Shown: piece by piece, positions 50,555 through 59,068 of the stretch
How positions within the stretch are numbered: position 1 is the stretch's first letter
Layout of the letters: the number at the start of each line of letters is the position of its first letter
From: Nocardia vulneris
Lineage (GTDB): Bacteria > Actinomycetota > Actinomycetes > Mycobacteriales > Mycobacteriaceae
Assembly: GCF_001613425.1 (NCBI RefSeq)
Contig: NZ_BDCI01000029.1
Span: 158,297-222,296, forward strand
Direction of reading: 5' to 3'
DNA: 64,000 nt
Made by a program: the position numbers and the translations under genes
Notes under the pieces: model-generated
What the model saw: the letters and a program-made list of their open reading frames with translations, nothing else
Database searches by the model: none
What the model was told of the DNA's origin: nothing

Positions 50555-51843
50555 CGCCGCCGCCGATCCACCGCGTCGAGGGCGGCGATCGCGCGGTCGG
50601 TCGCCTCGTCCAGCCGCTCCGTCGCCCCGTTGCCGACCGTGGTGAAGAAGTCGGTGAGGATGCGCCACAGCCCGTTCCGGCCGCCGACGGCGCCGATCCG
50701 GTCGGACAGATCGAACGCGCTGCGCGTCCGCAGGGTGCGCGCCACCGGTCCCAGGAGCGCCGAATACCGGGCCTCGGTACGGAGATTCGGCGCGATGAAG
50801 CCGCCGTAGCCCTCGATCCACGGGACCGGTGCCGTCGGCGCGGCAAGGGCCGCAACGAGATCCATGGCCCGGTCGGTGGCCGACTCGGTCACCACCATCA
50901 CGTCGCCGCCGACGATCCGCGGCGCGGCCACCTCCGGCGTGACGGCCGGAAACGCGGCGACGCCGACCACCTCTTCCCGCCGTCTCGACCGGCGCACCGC
51001 GGCGCGCACGATCGGCTCGGCGAAATCCGGCGCGACCACCATCACCGCGCGCCGGTGCTCGAACACCTCGCGCACCGCGTCCGGGAACTGCTTGGTCAGG
51101 GCCACCGCGATACCGCCGGGGAAGGCGTGCCGGTGCCCCCACAGCGAGCCCAGATGCCGGAAAGCAGCCCGCACCGCGGGACTTTCCCAGGTGCGATCGG
51201 CGCGGCCCGCGGCGACCTCGTCGTAGATGCGCGGGGATTCGGCGAGCAGCGCGTTCTCGAACACGTCGGTGAGCACCCAGCCGTCGGCCGCGCCGAGCGC
51301 GAGCAACCGCACCGGCGAGTCGGCGAGGAACTCCATCCGGTCCAGCCAGTCCGCGAGGGTCCAGCCCGCGGGGTCACCGAGCCGGTATCGCTCGACCAGC
51401 TGCCGGTCGTACCAGACCATCGACTTGTCGGCGGCCTTGAACGGTACGCCATAGTGTTTCCCGTTGTGCTGCAACAGCTGTCGCCAGATCTCGGGATAGG
51501 CCGGGTCCGCGCCGTCGGACCACAGCCGTTCGGACACCGGCCGCAGCTTGCGTCGCTCCGCGAGCGGGCGCACCCGGCCCGCCTGCGGCAGCATCACGAG
51601 GTCGGGCGCCGAGCGCCCGCCCGCGGTGAACGCGGTCTCGATCTCGTCGCCGAGCGGCACCACGTCCACCGGATGGGGAAAGCCGAGGCGGGCCAGCACC
51701 GCGCGGAACGCCGTCAGCTCGGTCCCGCTCCACGACACCCCGACGCGCACCGCGCCGGGGTTGCCGAGCAGCAGATCGGGCGCGCAGGCGGCGGCGAGCG
51801 GCGCGACGAGCGCCACCTGCAAGAGTTCTCGCCTGGTTCGCAT
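50551..51843 (-). CDS. Extracellular solute-binding lipoprotein (sugar-type)
   Basis: A 430-residue family-1-like binding protein. The signal has a twin-Arg-like TRRELL and a lipobox LAAAC, so it is tethered outside the membrane. The fold shows VRVGVSWSGTELTAFRAVL, SAPDLVMLPQAGRVRPLAE, KHYGVPFKAADKSMVWYDR (linker and ligand face), and GGDVMVVTESATDRAMDLVAAL. These bind sugars or glycerol-phosphate compounds; the ligand here is unknown. ATG 51843 follows a run of G. It is coupled to the fused permease and comes 36 bases after the SPFH gene. Confidence 0.85.
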   Translation of the reverse strand: MRTRRELLQVALVAPLAAACAPDLLLGNPGAVRVGVSWSGTELTAFRAVLARLGFPHPVDVVPLGDEIETAFTAGGRSAPDLVMLPQAGRVRPLAERRKLRPVSERLWSDGADPAYPEIWRQLLQHNGKHYGVPFKAADKSMVWYDRQLVERYRLGDPAGWTLADWLDRMEFLADSPVRLLALGAADGWVLTDVFENALLAESPRIYDEVAAGRADRTWESPAVRAAFRHLGSLWGHRHAFPGGIAVALTKQFPDAVREVFEHRRAVMVVAPDFAEPIVRAAVRRSRRREEVVGVAAFPAVTPEVAAPRIVGGDVMVVTESATDRAMDLVAALAAPTAPVPWIEGYGGFIAPNLRTEARYSALLGPVARTLRTRSAFDLSDRIGAVGGRNGLWRILTDFFTTVGNGATERLDEATDRAIAALDAVDRRRR

Positions 51844-51879
51844 CAACCCCCCGCAGCCGCCTCGTCGTCGAGAATCGGC

Positions 51880-53157
51880 CTACTTCGAGAAGTTCTCCGG
51901 CGGCTGCCACGGCCTGCCGTGCGGGTCCTCGGGCCGGTAGGCCGGTTGCTGCTGCGGTTGTTGCGGCGGTTGCTGCTGCAGCGCCTGCTGTTCCTCCTGC
52001 GGCGGCAACACCGACTGATGCGGTGCCGGCTGATGCGGCGCCGCGGGCGGCGGCGACATCAAACCCTCCACCGGCGTGCGCGCGGTGGCCTCGGCCGCGC
52101 GGACCGCGCGCTCGATGGTCGGGTCCGACGCGGTGTCGAACCAGTCGGCGACGTCCGAGTCGTCCTCCACCTTGACCTGCTCGCCGTCGGAAGACGGTGG
52201 CTCGTAACGGAACACGCCGTCCTCGCCCTTGGTGGCGAAGCTGGTCGCGAAGCCTTCGAGCGCCTTACCGAAATCGCTGGGCACCAACCACACCTTGTTG
52301 GCGTCGCCGCGCGCGACCATCGGCAGTGTCTGCATGTACTGATAGGCAAGCAGTTCCGGCGTCGGCTTGCCGTTCTTGATCGCGGCGAAGACCTTTTCGA
52401 TGGCCTTGGCCTGACCCTGCGCCTGGAGATAGGACGCCGCCCGCTCGCCCTGGGCGCGCAGGATGCGGCTCTGCCGTTCGCCTTCGGCCGCGAGGATGGC
52501 CGACTGCTTGGCGCCCTCGGCGGACAGGATCTGGGCCTGCTTGGAACCCTCCGCGGTCTTGATCTGTGATTCGCGGGTGCCCTCCGCGGTGAGGATCATG
52601 GCGCGCTTCTCGCGATCGGCCTTCATCTGCTTTTCCATCGACTCCTGGATCGACGGCGGCGGATCGATGCTCTTCAGCTCGACCCGCGCGACACGCAGCC
52701 CCCAGCGGCCGGTGGCCTCGTCCAGCACGCCGCGCAGCTGGCCGTTGATCTGATCGCGGGAGGTCAGGGTCTGTTCCAGGGTCATGCCGCCGACCACGTT
52801 GCGCAGCGTGGTGACGGTGAGCTGCTCGACCGCGGCGATGTAGTTGCTGATCTCGTAGACCGCCGCCTGCGGGCTGGTGACCTGGAAGTACACCACGGTG
52901 TCGATATGCAGGGTCAGGTTGTCCTCGGTGATCACCGGCTGCGGCGGGAAGGACACCACCCGCTCGCGCAGGTCCACCTTGGCGCGGATGCGGTCGGCGA
53001 ACGGCACGAGGAACGTCAGCTGGCCGGACACGGTGCGCGAGTACCGGCCCAGCCGCTCGATCACCGCCGCCTCGGCCTGCGGCACCAGCGCGATCGACTT
53101 GAAGACCACCACCACGACCAGCAGGACGAGTACGGCGGCAACGATCAGTACAGCCAT
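51880..53157 (-). CDS. SPFH/stomatin-like membrane protein
   Basis: A 425-residue flotillin/paraslipin-type protein. One N-terminal membrane segment (VLIVAAVLVLLVVVVVFKSI), the SPFH domain (GRYSRTVSGQLTFLVPFADR, NLTLHIDTVVYFQV, VVGGMTLEQTLTSRDQING), then a long coiled coil rich in AEG (TAEGSKQAQILSAEGAKQS). The tail is Pro/Gln-rich. It assembles membrane microdomains and works with the NfeD protein. It matches Rv1488 of M. tuberculosis in setting. The start ATG 53157 overlaps the NfeD stop by one base. Confidence 0.93.
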   Translation of the reverse strand: MAVLIVAAVLVLLVVVVVFKSIALVPQAEAAVIERLGRYSRTVSGQLTFLVPFADRIRAKVDLRERVVSFPPQPVITEDNLTLHIDTVVYFQVTSPQAAVYEISNYIAAVEQLTVTTLRNVVGGMTLEQTLTSRDQINGQLRGVLDEATGRWGLRVARVELKSIDPPPSIQESMEKQMKADREKRAMILTAEGTRESQIKTAEGSKQAQILSAEGAKQSAILAAEGERQSRILRAQGERAASYLQAQGQAKAIEKVFAAIKNGKPTPELLAYQYMQTLPMVARGDANKVWLVPSDFGKALEGFATSFATKGEDGVFRYEPPSSDGEQVKVEDDSDVADWFDTASDPTIERAVRAAEATARTPVEGLMSPPPAAPHQPAPHQSVLPPQEEQQALQQQPPQQPQQQPAYRPEDPHGRPWQPPENFSK

Positions 53158-53588
53158 CACGGCCCCTTCCACACGACGGCGGTCGCGCCGTCGATCCTCA
53201 TCACGAACACCTTCGTACCCGGTTCGTACACCTCGGACTCGTCCATCGGCCGCGCGGTCCACACTTCCCCGCCCAGCTTCACCTGACCGGAATGCGCGCC
53301 CACCTGCTCCAGCACCAGCGCCGACTTGCCTTGCAGGGCATCGACGTTCGTCGGGATCGGCGGCGGATTGCCGAAACGGCGGCGCAGCACCGGCCGCACC
53401 CCGAGAAACAACACCAACGTCAGCACGCCGAAGACGATGGCGTCCACCACCACCGACGTGCCCGCGACGGAACTCACACCCGCGGTGCCCAGCGCGGCGA
53501 CGCCGAGCATGAGCAAGGTCAGGTCCCCGGTGAGCATTTCCGCGGCCGCGAGCAGGATCCCCGCGACCAGCCAAACTATTGCGGCCAC
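53157..53588 (-). CDS. NfeD-like membrane protein
   Basis: A 143-residue short NfeD protein: four hydrophobic stretches (AAIVWLVAGILLAAAEM, LTLLMLGVAALGTAGV, VVVDAIVFGVLTLVLFLGV) and a C-terminal OB-fold (GKSALVLEQVGAHSGQVKLGG, GTKVFVMRIDGATAVVW). Short NfeD proteins act with SPFH proteins encoded next to them. I use GTG 53588, since TAGAGT 8 bases upstream looks like a -10 giving a leaderless start; ATG 53639 is the longer alternative. First gene of the NfeD-SPFH-binding-protein run. Confidence 0.85.
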   Translation of the reverse strand: MAAIVWLVAGILLAAAEMLTGDLTLLMLGVAALGTAGVSSVAGTSVVVDAIVFGVLTLVLFLGVRPVLRRRFGNPPPIPTNVDALQGKSALVLEQVGAHSGQVKLGGEVWTARPMDESEVYEPGTKVFVMRIDGATAVVWKGP

Positions 53589-53731
53589 GCTGCCCACTCT
53601 AGTGCGCGTCGGCAACCGGATGCGCTGGTTGTCGATCATGTGTGCCTGGAATGTTGTAGACCGGCGTGTCGACCGTGCGCCCCGCGATTCGCGGAACCGA
53701 ATACGGATGTCCGCCTGCTAAGTTCGGGCGG

Positions 53732-54559
53732 ATGAGCGGGCATGACAGGTACGGCGGCGATATCTTCTCCGGGCACTCCCGGGCGAAAAAGCGGGCGGTA
53801 CCGCAGGTCAGCGCCGAACGCGACCTCGTCGTCGAGGACGCGGCCAGCGGATTCTGCGGCGCGGTGGTGGGTTTCGACCGCAGCTACGACGGCGAATTCG
53901 TCAAGCTGGAGGACGCACGCGGCGCGGTGCGGCTGTTCGCGCTGCGCGAGGCCGCGTTCCTGATCGACGGTCAGCCCGTCACGCTGGTCCGGCCGACGGC
54001 CGCGGCGCCGCAGAAACCGACGCGGTCCGCTTCCGGCTCCACCAGGGTCGAGGGGCTGCGCGCGCGGGTCGCCAGGACCAGCCGGATCTGGGTGGAGGGC
54101 GTGCACGACGCCGCGCTGGTCGAGCGGGTCTGGGGCCACGATCTGCGGGTCGAAGGCGTGGTCGTGGAGCATCTGGAGGGGCTGGACAACCTGGCCGAGC
54201 GGCTCGTCGAGTTCGAGCCCGGCCCGGGCAGGCGGGTGGGCGTACTGGTCGACCACCTGGTCACCGGCTCGAAGGAGACCCAGCTCACCACCGGGCTCGG
54301 CCCGCACGTACTGGTCACCGGCCACCCGTTCATCGACGTGTGGCAGGCGGTGCGGCCCGCCACGGTCGGCATCGACGCGTGGCCACAGGTGCCGCGCGGC
54401 GAGGACTGGAAAACCGGCATCTGCGACCGGCTGGGCTGGGGCACCCCGCAGGACGGCTGGCGCCGGATCTACGGCGCGGTCGAGTCCTTCCGGGACCTCG
54501 AGGCACCGCTCATCGGTGCGGTGGAACGACTCATCGACTTCGTCACCGAGCCGGAATAG
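53732..54559 (+). CDS. DUF3097 family protein
   Basis: A 275-residue cytosolic protein conserved in actinobacteria. It has AVVGFDRSYDGEFVKLEDARG near the start (SH3-like), and a Toprim-like region with IWVEGVHDAALVERVWGHDLR and VGVLVDHLVTGSKE, a possible metal-binding nucleotidyl-transfer fold. The real role is unknown. TAAGTT (53719-53724) lies 7 bases before ATG 53732, so it is likely leaderless. It diverges from the NfeD gene. Confidence 0.88.
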   Translation: MSGHDRYGGDIFSGHSRAKKRAVPQVSAERDLVVEDAASGFCGAVVGFDRSYDGEFVKLEDARGAVRLFALREAAFLIDGQPVTLVRPTAAAPQKPTRSASGSTRVEGLRARVARTSRIWVEGVHDAALVERVWGHDLRVEGVVVEHLEGLDNLAERLVEFEPGPGRRVGVLVDHLVTGSKETQLTTGLGPHVLVTGHPFIDVWQAVRPATVGIDAWPQVPRGEDWKTGICDRLGWGTPQDGWRRIYGAVESFRDLEAPLIGAVERLIDFVTEPE

Positions 54560-54649
54560 CCGCGTCCGCCGAGGTACTCGCGGCGCTGCTCAGGAATGCC
54601 CCTCGCGGGAATGCCCGTGAATAACCATCACCCTTTATGCTCGATAATT

Positions 54650-55462
54650 ATGTGCTCTCCTAGTGCCACGCTGACGGTGTGGGCCGGCTCCTGGCTGGCC
54701 GGCTGCAGCGCGCCCGACGACGTATTGGAGGCCCTGCACGCCTGGGCGGGCCGGCACACCATCGCGGCCGGCGACCCGATCACCGGTGGCCGCTCCGATC
54801 TGCCCTGGTCCTCGCGCGGCAACCTGCCGGGCACCGGGATGATGGCGCTGCTCAAGGTGATTCGCGAGGCGATGGCCGAGCCGGGCGCGAAGATCCGGCT
54901 GGTGCTGCCGGTGCCGGGCGACGTGCGCGGCCTGCCGGTCGGCACCGCCTTCGCCGCCGACGCGATCGAGGCGCAGGAGGGTCTGCTGCTCGGCGCGCCG
55001 GGCACGGAGGGCACCGGCCTGATCCCGCAGTGGACCGACGAGGACACCTTGCAGTGGTCGGTCTACAGCACACCGATTCCGGCGGAGCCCGGCCCCGACA
55101 TGTCGCTCGGCGAGGCGGAATACGCTATGCGCGAAGCGGTCCGCGACGCCGCCGACGCGCTGATGCAGTTGCACACCACCTCGGTGGGGTCGGCCGATTC
55201 GGATCCGCGCGAACTCATCGAGGCCGAGCTCGCGGACTACTCCCGGCACGACTACCCGGACTCGATTCCGCTGCGGGCCAGGAAGATTCTGGACACCGCC
55301 GACCATGTCGCCGCGATTCTCACTGTGGCGCAACGGGAACCGGCGTCCTCGCCGACCTCGGCGACCGCCATCGGTGCCCAGGAGTCGCTGCTGCGCCCGC
55401 TGTGGGACGCGATCCGTGCGGCGCGGCTGGTCGCGGTGCACGCGGCGGCACGCAGCGCCTGA
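54650..55462 (+). CDS. Conserved hypothetical protein of mycolate bacteria (Rv1486c-like by position)
   Basis: A 270-residue soluble protein. It starts with TLTVWAGSWLAGCSAPDDVLEALHAWAGRH (key: LTVWAGSWLAGCSAPDDVL), has LLKVIREAMAEPGAKIRLVLPVPGDVRGLP and a helical end (AARLVAVHAAARSA). It lies opposite hemH and next to NfeD/SPFH, as Rv1486c does in M. tuberculosis; I infer homology from setting and length. Function unknown. TATGCT (54636-54641) suggests a leaderless transcript from ATG 54650. Confidence 0.75.
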   Translation: MCSPSATLTVWAGSWLAGCSAPDDVLEALHAWAGRHTIAAGDPITGGRSDLPWSSRGNLPGTGMMALLKVIREAMAEPGAKIRLVLPVPGDVRGLPVGTAFAADAIEAQEGLLLGAPGTEGTGLIPQWTDEDTLQWSVYSTPIPAEPGPDMSLGEAEYAMREAVRDAADALMQLHTTSVGSADSDPRELIEAELADYSRHDYPDSIPLRARKILDTADHVAAILTVAQREPASSPTSATAIGAQESLLRPLWDAIRAARLVAVHAAARSA

Positions 55463-55575
55463 GTGCCCGCTTCGGGGCGTTTGTCCCGTTGCGCCGCAAT
55501 CGAATCCGCTTCCGGTCGCGCTCGGGGCGGTCCCGCAATAGTGTGCTTCGAGAAGTCGAGCAAAGGAGGTGTGCG

Positions 55576-56319
55576 ATGCGCTGCACCGCGATACTCGCGG
55601 CCGTCGTCACCGCGGCGGCGATCGGCATCGGCCTGCCCGCCATGCCGCAGGCGGCCGCGGTGGTCGGCGGACAACCGGCCGACGCGTCCGCGTACCCGTG
55701 GCTGGTGGCGATCGGCACGCCCCTGCTGCCGCTGCGCCCCGGTGGGCAGTTCTGCGCGGGCGCGCTGATCGCCCCCGACCAGGTGGTCACCGCCGCGCAC
55801 TGCGCCGTATTCACCGGGCGGGTACCCGCCGCGCTGCGCGTCACCTTCGACCGATCGGACCTGCGCACCGACGCGGGCACCTCGGTCCGCGTCACCGACG
55901 TCCGGGTGCATCCGGATTTCCGGGTCACCGTGTTCGGCACCGACCTGGCCTACCACAACGACCTGGCCATCCTCACGCTCGACCATCCGGTCCAGCGCCC
56001 GACGGTGCGTATCGCTGCGGCACACGGCACTTCGGGCACCATCCTGGGCTGGGGCGCGACCTCCGACGACGACTGGGCGAACCCGCTGCTGCACGCCGCC
56101 ACCGTCCCGCTCGACGCCGACTGCGCCGCCTACGGCGCCGCCTTCGACCCCCGAGAAGCGTTGTGCGCCGGGTCGACCGACGCCGACGCCAACCAATTCG
56201 ACAGCGGCGGCCCACTTCTCGTCGACGGCGAACTGGTCGCCCTCACCTCGTGGGGCAAGGGAGCCGCCGAACCGGGCTACCCCGGCCTCTACACCCGCCT
56301 GTCCACCGTCATGTTCTGA
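55576..56319 (+). CDS. Secreted trypsin-like serine protease (S1) with altered oxyanion residue
   Basis: A 247-residue exported protease. Signal peptide to about AQAAA, then the mature start VVGGQPADASAYPW, which fits the chymotrypsin IVGG activation end. Catalytic triad: His in TAAHC, Asp in HNDLAIL, Ser in DSGGPLL. The residue before the DSGG motif is Phe (NQFDSGGP) in place of the near-universal Gly193, and the Cys normally at 191 is Asn. Such changes alter the oxyanion hole and inhibitor binding. ATG 55576 has a perfect AAAGGAGG. It may have been inserted between hemH and the Rv1486c-like gene. Confidence 0.9.
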   Translation: MRCTAILAAVVTAAAIGIGLPAMPQAAAVVGGQPADASAYPWLVAIGTPLLPLRPGGQFCAGALIAPDQVVTAAHCAVFTGRVPAALRVTFDRSDLRTDAGTSVRVTDVRVHPDFRVTVFGTDLAYHNDLAILTLDHPVQRPTVRIAAAHGTSGTILGWGATSDDDWANPLLHAATVPLDADCAAYGAAFDPREALCAGSTDADANQFDSGGPLLVDGELVALTSWGKGAAEPGYPGLYTRLSTVMF

Positions 56320-56371
56320 CAGGCGAGCGCGCCTACCGCGTCGCCGCCCCACTGATTCGGTGGCCTCATCC

Positions 56372-56427
56372 CCCGCACCCCTTCTGTCGCGAGACACGGT
56401 GTGTCGCACGGCGAGTCGGGGTGCGGG
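56372..56427. terminator. Hairpin between convergent genes (terminator candidate)
   Basis: CCCGCACCCC (56372-56381) and GGGGTGCGGG (56418-56427) form a perfect 10-bp stem with an inner GACAC/GTGTC hairpin. It lies between the protease and the Gln/Tyr-rich gene, which converge. The right flank (GGGTGCGGGAGGTCAGA) is close to that of the nested repeat at 38914, suggesting a dispersed element. Confidence 0.6.
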
Positions 56428-56455
56428 AGGTCAGAAAAGGTGCGCGAACCCCGAA

Positions 56456-57034
56456 TCAGTGCTGGTGGTGCGGTGGGTACGGGGACTGCTGCGGGTACTG
56501 CTGGCCCTGCGGCTGGTAGGGCTGGCCGGGATAGGGCTGTTGGCCCTGGTAGGGCTGTTGGCCCTGGTAGGGCTGTTGGCCCTGGTAGGGCTGTTGGCCC
56601 TGGTAGGGCTGTTGGCCCTGGTAGGGCTGTTGGCCCTGGTAGGGCTGTTGCGCTTGATACGGCTGTTGGTAACCCGGCTGCTGTCCTGGGTACCCCTGCT
56701 GCTGCGGATATCCCTGCTGCTGCGGGTACTGCTGTCCGGGGTACTGCTGCTGCCCGGCGACCTGCTGCTGGTATGGCTGCGCGCCGTTACCGTGTGGCGG
56801 CAGCTGGTTCTGGTTCTGTCCTCTGTTTCTCCGGGAGAGCCAGATGATGACGACCATGCCGACGACGACCAGACCGAGGCAGATCAGCCCCACGACCCAG
56901 GAGCCACCTTTGCCGCCCCGGCTCCCCCGCCGGCGTGCTTCCGTGGTCTCCAGTGCTGCCGTCCACACGGTGTCGTCGGACCATGCCCCCAGGTCCAACA
57001 GTCCGGTAGTGGTCATCATGTCGATATATGTCAT
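56456..57034 (-). CDS. Single-pass membrane protein with Gln/Tyr/Pro repeat tail
   Basis: A 192-residue protein in three parts: an acidic-hydrophobic head (TGLLDLGAWSDDTVWTAALE), a single membrane segment (WVVGLICLGLVVVGMVVIIW), then about 120 residues almost all Gln, Tyr, Pro and Gly, with six near-identical copies of a PYQGQQ unit and QQQYP blocks before them. ATG 57034 has AAGGTGAG upstream. Such low-complexity tails can self-assemble; function is unknown. It lies just after the ferrochelatase operon, on the same strand. Confidence 0.82.
   Translation of the reverse strand: MTYIDMMTTTGLLDLGAWSDDTVWTAALETTEARRRGSRGGKGGSWVVGLICLGLVVVGMVVIIWLSRRNRGQNQNQLPPHGNGAQPYQQQVAGQQQYPGQQYPQQQGYPQQQGYPGQQPGYQQPYQAQQPYQGQQPYQGQQPYQGQQPYQGQQPYQGQQPYQGQQPYPGQPYQPQGQQYPQQSPYPPHHQH
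56533..56650 (-). repeat. 18-bp tandem repeat, six perfect copies
   Basis: The unit AGGGCTGTTGGCCCTGGT is repeated exactly six times (56533-56640) with a partial seventh. It codes for repeated six-residue QGQQPY units in the protein tail. Perfect identity suggests recent expansion and strain variation. Confidence 0.95.
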
Positions 57035-57107
57035 CAAATCTCACCTTGCGCCCCGCTTCGGCTTCGTCCGAAGGCGAGAGCGATGCTATCGCAGACCTAT
57101 TCGTGAG

Positions 57108-58169
57108 TCATCGATGAACGGTGCCCCGACTTGGGAGGGCACAGCAGCCGAGGAAGCAGGGCGCGCCGTTCGGCGTGCAGCCGTAACCCGGGACCTCGCC
57201 GAGCCGGCGCGCCGGCGCGTCGGCCAGCTGCTCGCCGATCAACTCGACGACCATGCGCGCGAAACGGGGGTCGGTGCCGGGGGTGCCCGCGCGCACGAAC
57301 GCCATCCCGAGTTCGGCGGCCTTCTCCCGGGCCTCGTTGTCGAGATCCCAGATCACCTCGAGGTGATCGGAGACGAAGCCCACCGGGCAGACGATGACCG
57401 CTTCGACGTTCTTCGCGCCGAGATCGTCCAGGTGATCCACGATATCGGGATCCAGCCACGGCACCTGCGGCGGACCCGAGCGGGACTGCCAGACGACGTC
57501 GTAGTCGGTGAACCCCGTTGCGGCGGCGGCCAATCGGGCGGCCTCGGCGACCTGTCGGCTGTACAGGTGGCCGCCGTCCGCCGCCGGGCCCGCGGCGGTG
57601 TCGGCGACGATCGGAATGGAGTGCGCGGTGAAGACCAGCCGGGCGGCGTCGCGGCGCTCGGCCGGAAGTTCTTGCCGCGCCGCGCGAATCGCGTCGGCGA
57701 AGGCGTCGATCAGCAGCGGGTGATCGAAGTACTGGCGCAGCTTCACCAGCTCCGGCGCACCGTCGCCGAAAGCCGTTCGCGCCCTGGCGATGTCCTCGTG
57801 GTACTGCAGGCACCCCGAGTAGCCGCCCCAGGCCGAGGTCGGGAACACCAGCGCGGAACGCACACCGTCGGCGGCCATCCGCGCCACGGTGTCCTCCACC
57901 ATCGGCGTCCAGTTCCGGTTGCCGAAGTACACCGGCAGATCGATGCCGGCCGCGGCCAATTCGGCCTCGACCGCCGCGATGATGTCCCGGTTGAGCGCGT
58001 TGATCGGCGACACCCCGCCGAAGTGCAGGTAGTGCTGCGCGACCTCGTCGAGCCGCGCGCGCGGCACGCCCCGGCCCCGGGTGACGTTCTCCAGGAACGG
58101 CATCACGTCTTCGGGGCGCTCCGGGCCACCGAAGGACAGCAACAGCAGTGCGTCGGCGGCCCGTGCCAC
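57108..58169 (-). CDS. hemH: Ferrochelatase
   Basis: Inserts iron (or works at the coproporphyrin stage, as in actinobacteria) to make heme or coproheme. 353 residues: ALLLLSFGGPERPEDVMPFL start, YFGNRNWTPMVEDT, FTAHSIPIVADT with the catalytic His, and VCPVGFVSDHLEVIWDLD. C-terminal cysteines (YGCTPNGAPCFLGCCA) could hold a [2Fe-2S] cluster as in some family members. GTG 58169 has GGAGGAGGG upstream. It follows inhA with 20 bases between. Confidence 0.95.
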   Translation of the reverse strand: MARAADALLLLSFGGPERPEDVMPFLENVTRGRGVPRARLDEVAQHYLHFGGVSPINALNRDIIAAVEAELAAAGIDLPVYFGNRNWTPMVEDTVARMAADGVRSALVFPTSAWGGYSGCLQYHEDIARARTAFGDGAPELVKLRQYFDHPLLIDAFADAIRAARQELPAERRDAARLVFTAHSIPIVADTAAGPAADGGHLYSRQVAEAARLAAAATGFTDYDVVWQSRSGPPQVPWLDPDIVDHLDDLGAKNVEAVIVCPVGFVSDHLEVIWDLDNEAREKAAELGMAFVRAGTPGTDPRFARMVVELIGEQLADAPARRLGEVPGYGCTPNGAPCFLGCCALPSRGTVHR

Positions 58170-58189
58170 GTTCCCTCCTCCGGGATGAC

Positions 58190-59026
58190 TCAGTTGATCG
58201 ACATGTCCTCGGGGAACCAGGTGTTGTGGCTGGCTCCGCCGTCGACGTAGATGATCGAGGCGGTGGTGCCCGGCAGCCAGTCCGAGAGCATCGCGACGAT
58301 CGACTTGGCGACCACGGTCGGGTCGTCGACGTCCCAGCCGATCGGCGACGCGCCGTCCCAGTACTCGTTGAGCTGGTTGAGCTTGGCGGCGTCGTCGGTC
58401 GCGGTGCCCGCGATCGCCTTGGCCGCGAGCGTCTTGATCGGGCCGGCGGCGATCAGGTTGGAGCGAATCTTCTTGGCCGCGCCCACCTCTCGAGCGACGT
58501 ACCGGTTCACCGACTCGAGCGCGGCCTTGGCCACACCCATCCAGTTGTAGAACGGCATCGCGGTGCGCGGATCGAAATCCATGCCCACGATCGAGCCGCG
58601 CTCGTTCATTACCGGCAGCACCGCGCGGGCCAGCGAGGCGTAGCTCCACGCCGAGATCTCGAAGGCCTTCGCCGCGTCGGGGCCGGGACCGTCGAGGAAC
58701 GGCAGCGCCTCGGGGCCCATCAGGGTGCGCGGCGCGAACGCGATGGAGTGCAGCACGCCGTCGATGCCCTCGGGCGCCAGTTCACGCAGCTTGTCCGGCA
58801 GCTCGGCGAGGTTCTCCTCGCTGGTGACGTCGAGCGGGATGGCCGGGGGGACCTCCTGCGGCAGCCGCTTGGCGATGCGGTCGATCAACCGCAGCCGCTC
58901 CGGAATGCCGGTGATGATCACCTTCGCGCCCTGCTCCTGCGCGACCGCGGCCGCGTGGAACGCGATCGACGAGTCGGTGATGATGCCGGTCACCAGAATG
59001 GTCTTGCCTTCGAGCAGTCCGCCCAT
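58190..59026 (-). CDS. inhA: Enoyl-ACP reductase of FAS-II (InhA)
   Basis: Reduces trans-2-enoyl-ACP with NADH in the chain-extension cycle that feeds mycolic acid synthesis; target of isoniazid-NAD in mycobacteria. 278 residues: NADH loop GIITDSSIAFH, VLHSIAFAP carrying the Ser equivalent to Ser94, FYNWMGVAKAALES with Tyr/Lys catalytic pair. At positions linked to resistance in M. tuberculosis (Ile21, Ser94) the wild-type residue is kept. It lies 42 bases after fabG1 and is co-transcribed with it. Confidence 0.96.
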   Translation of the reverse strand: MGGLLEGKTILVTGIITDSSIAFHAAAVAQEQGAKVIITGIPERLRLIDRIAKRLPQEVPPAIPLDVTSEENLAELPDKLRELAPEGIDGVLHSIAFAPRTLMGPEALPFLDGPGPDAAKAFEISAWSYASLARAVLPVMNERGSIVGMDFDPRTAMPFYNWMGVAKAALESVNRYVAREVGAAKKIRSNLIAAGPIKTLAAKAIAGTATDDAAKLNQLNEYWDGASPIGWDVDDPTVVAKSIVAMLSDWLPGTTASIIYVDGGASHNTWFPEDMSIN

Positions 59027-59068
59027 GGGTTCTCGGTTCTCCTGATTTCGGGTTGTGTGGTGAAAAGA

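Noticed and set aside
48647..51846. A complete ABC importer operon
   Set aside because: No ATP-binding subunit gene in the window, and the permease coupling loops are degenerate.
56533..56650. Could the 18-bp repeats be a CRISPR or an iteron origin?
   Set aside because: No spacers, in frame inside a protein tail, and no replication genes nearby.
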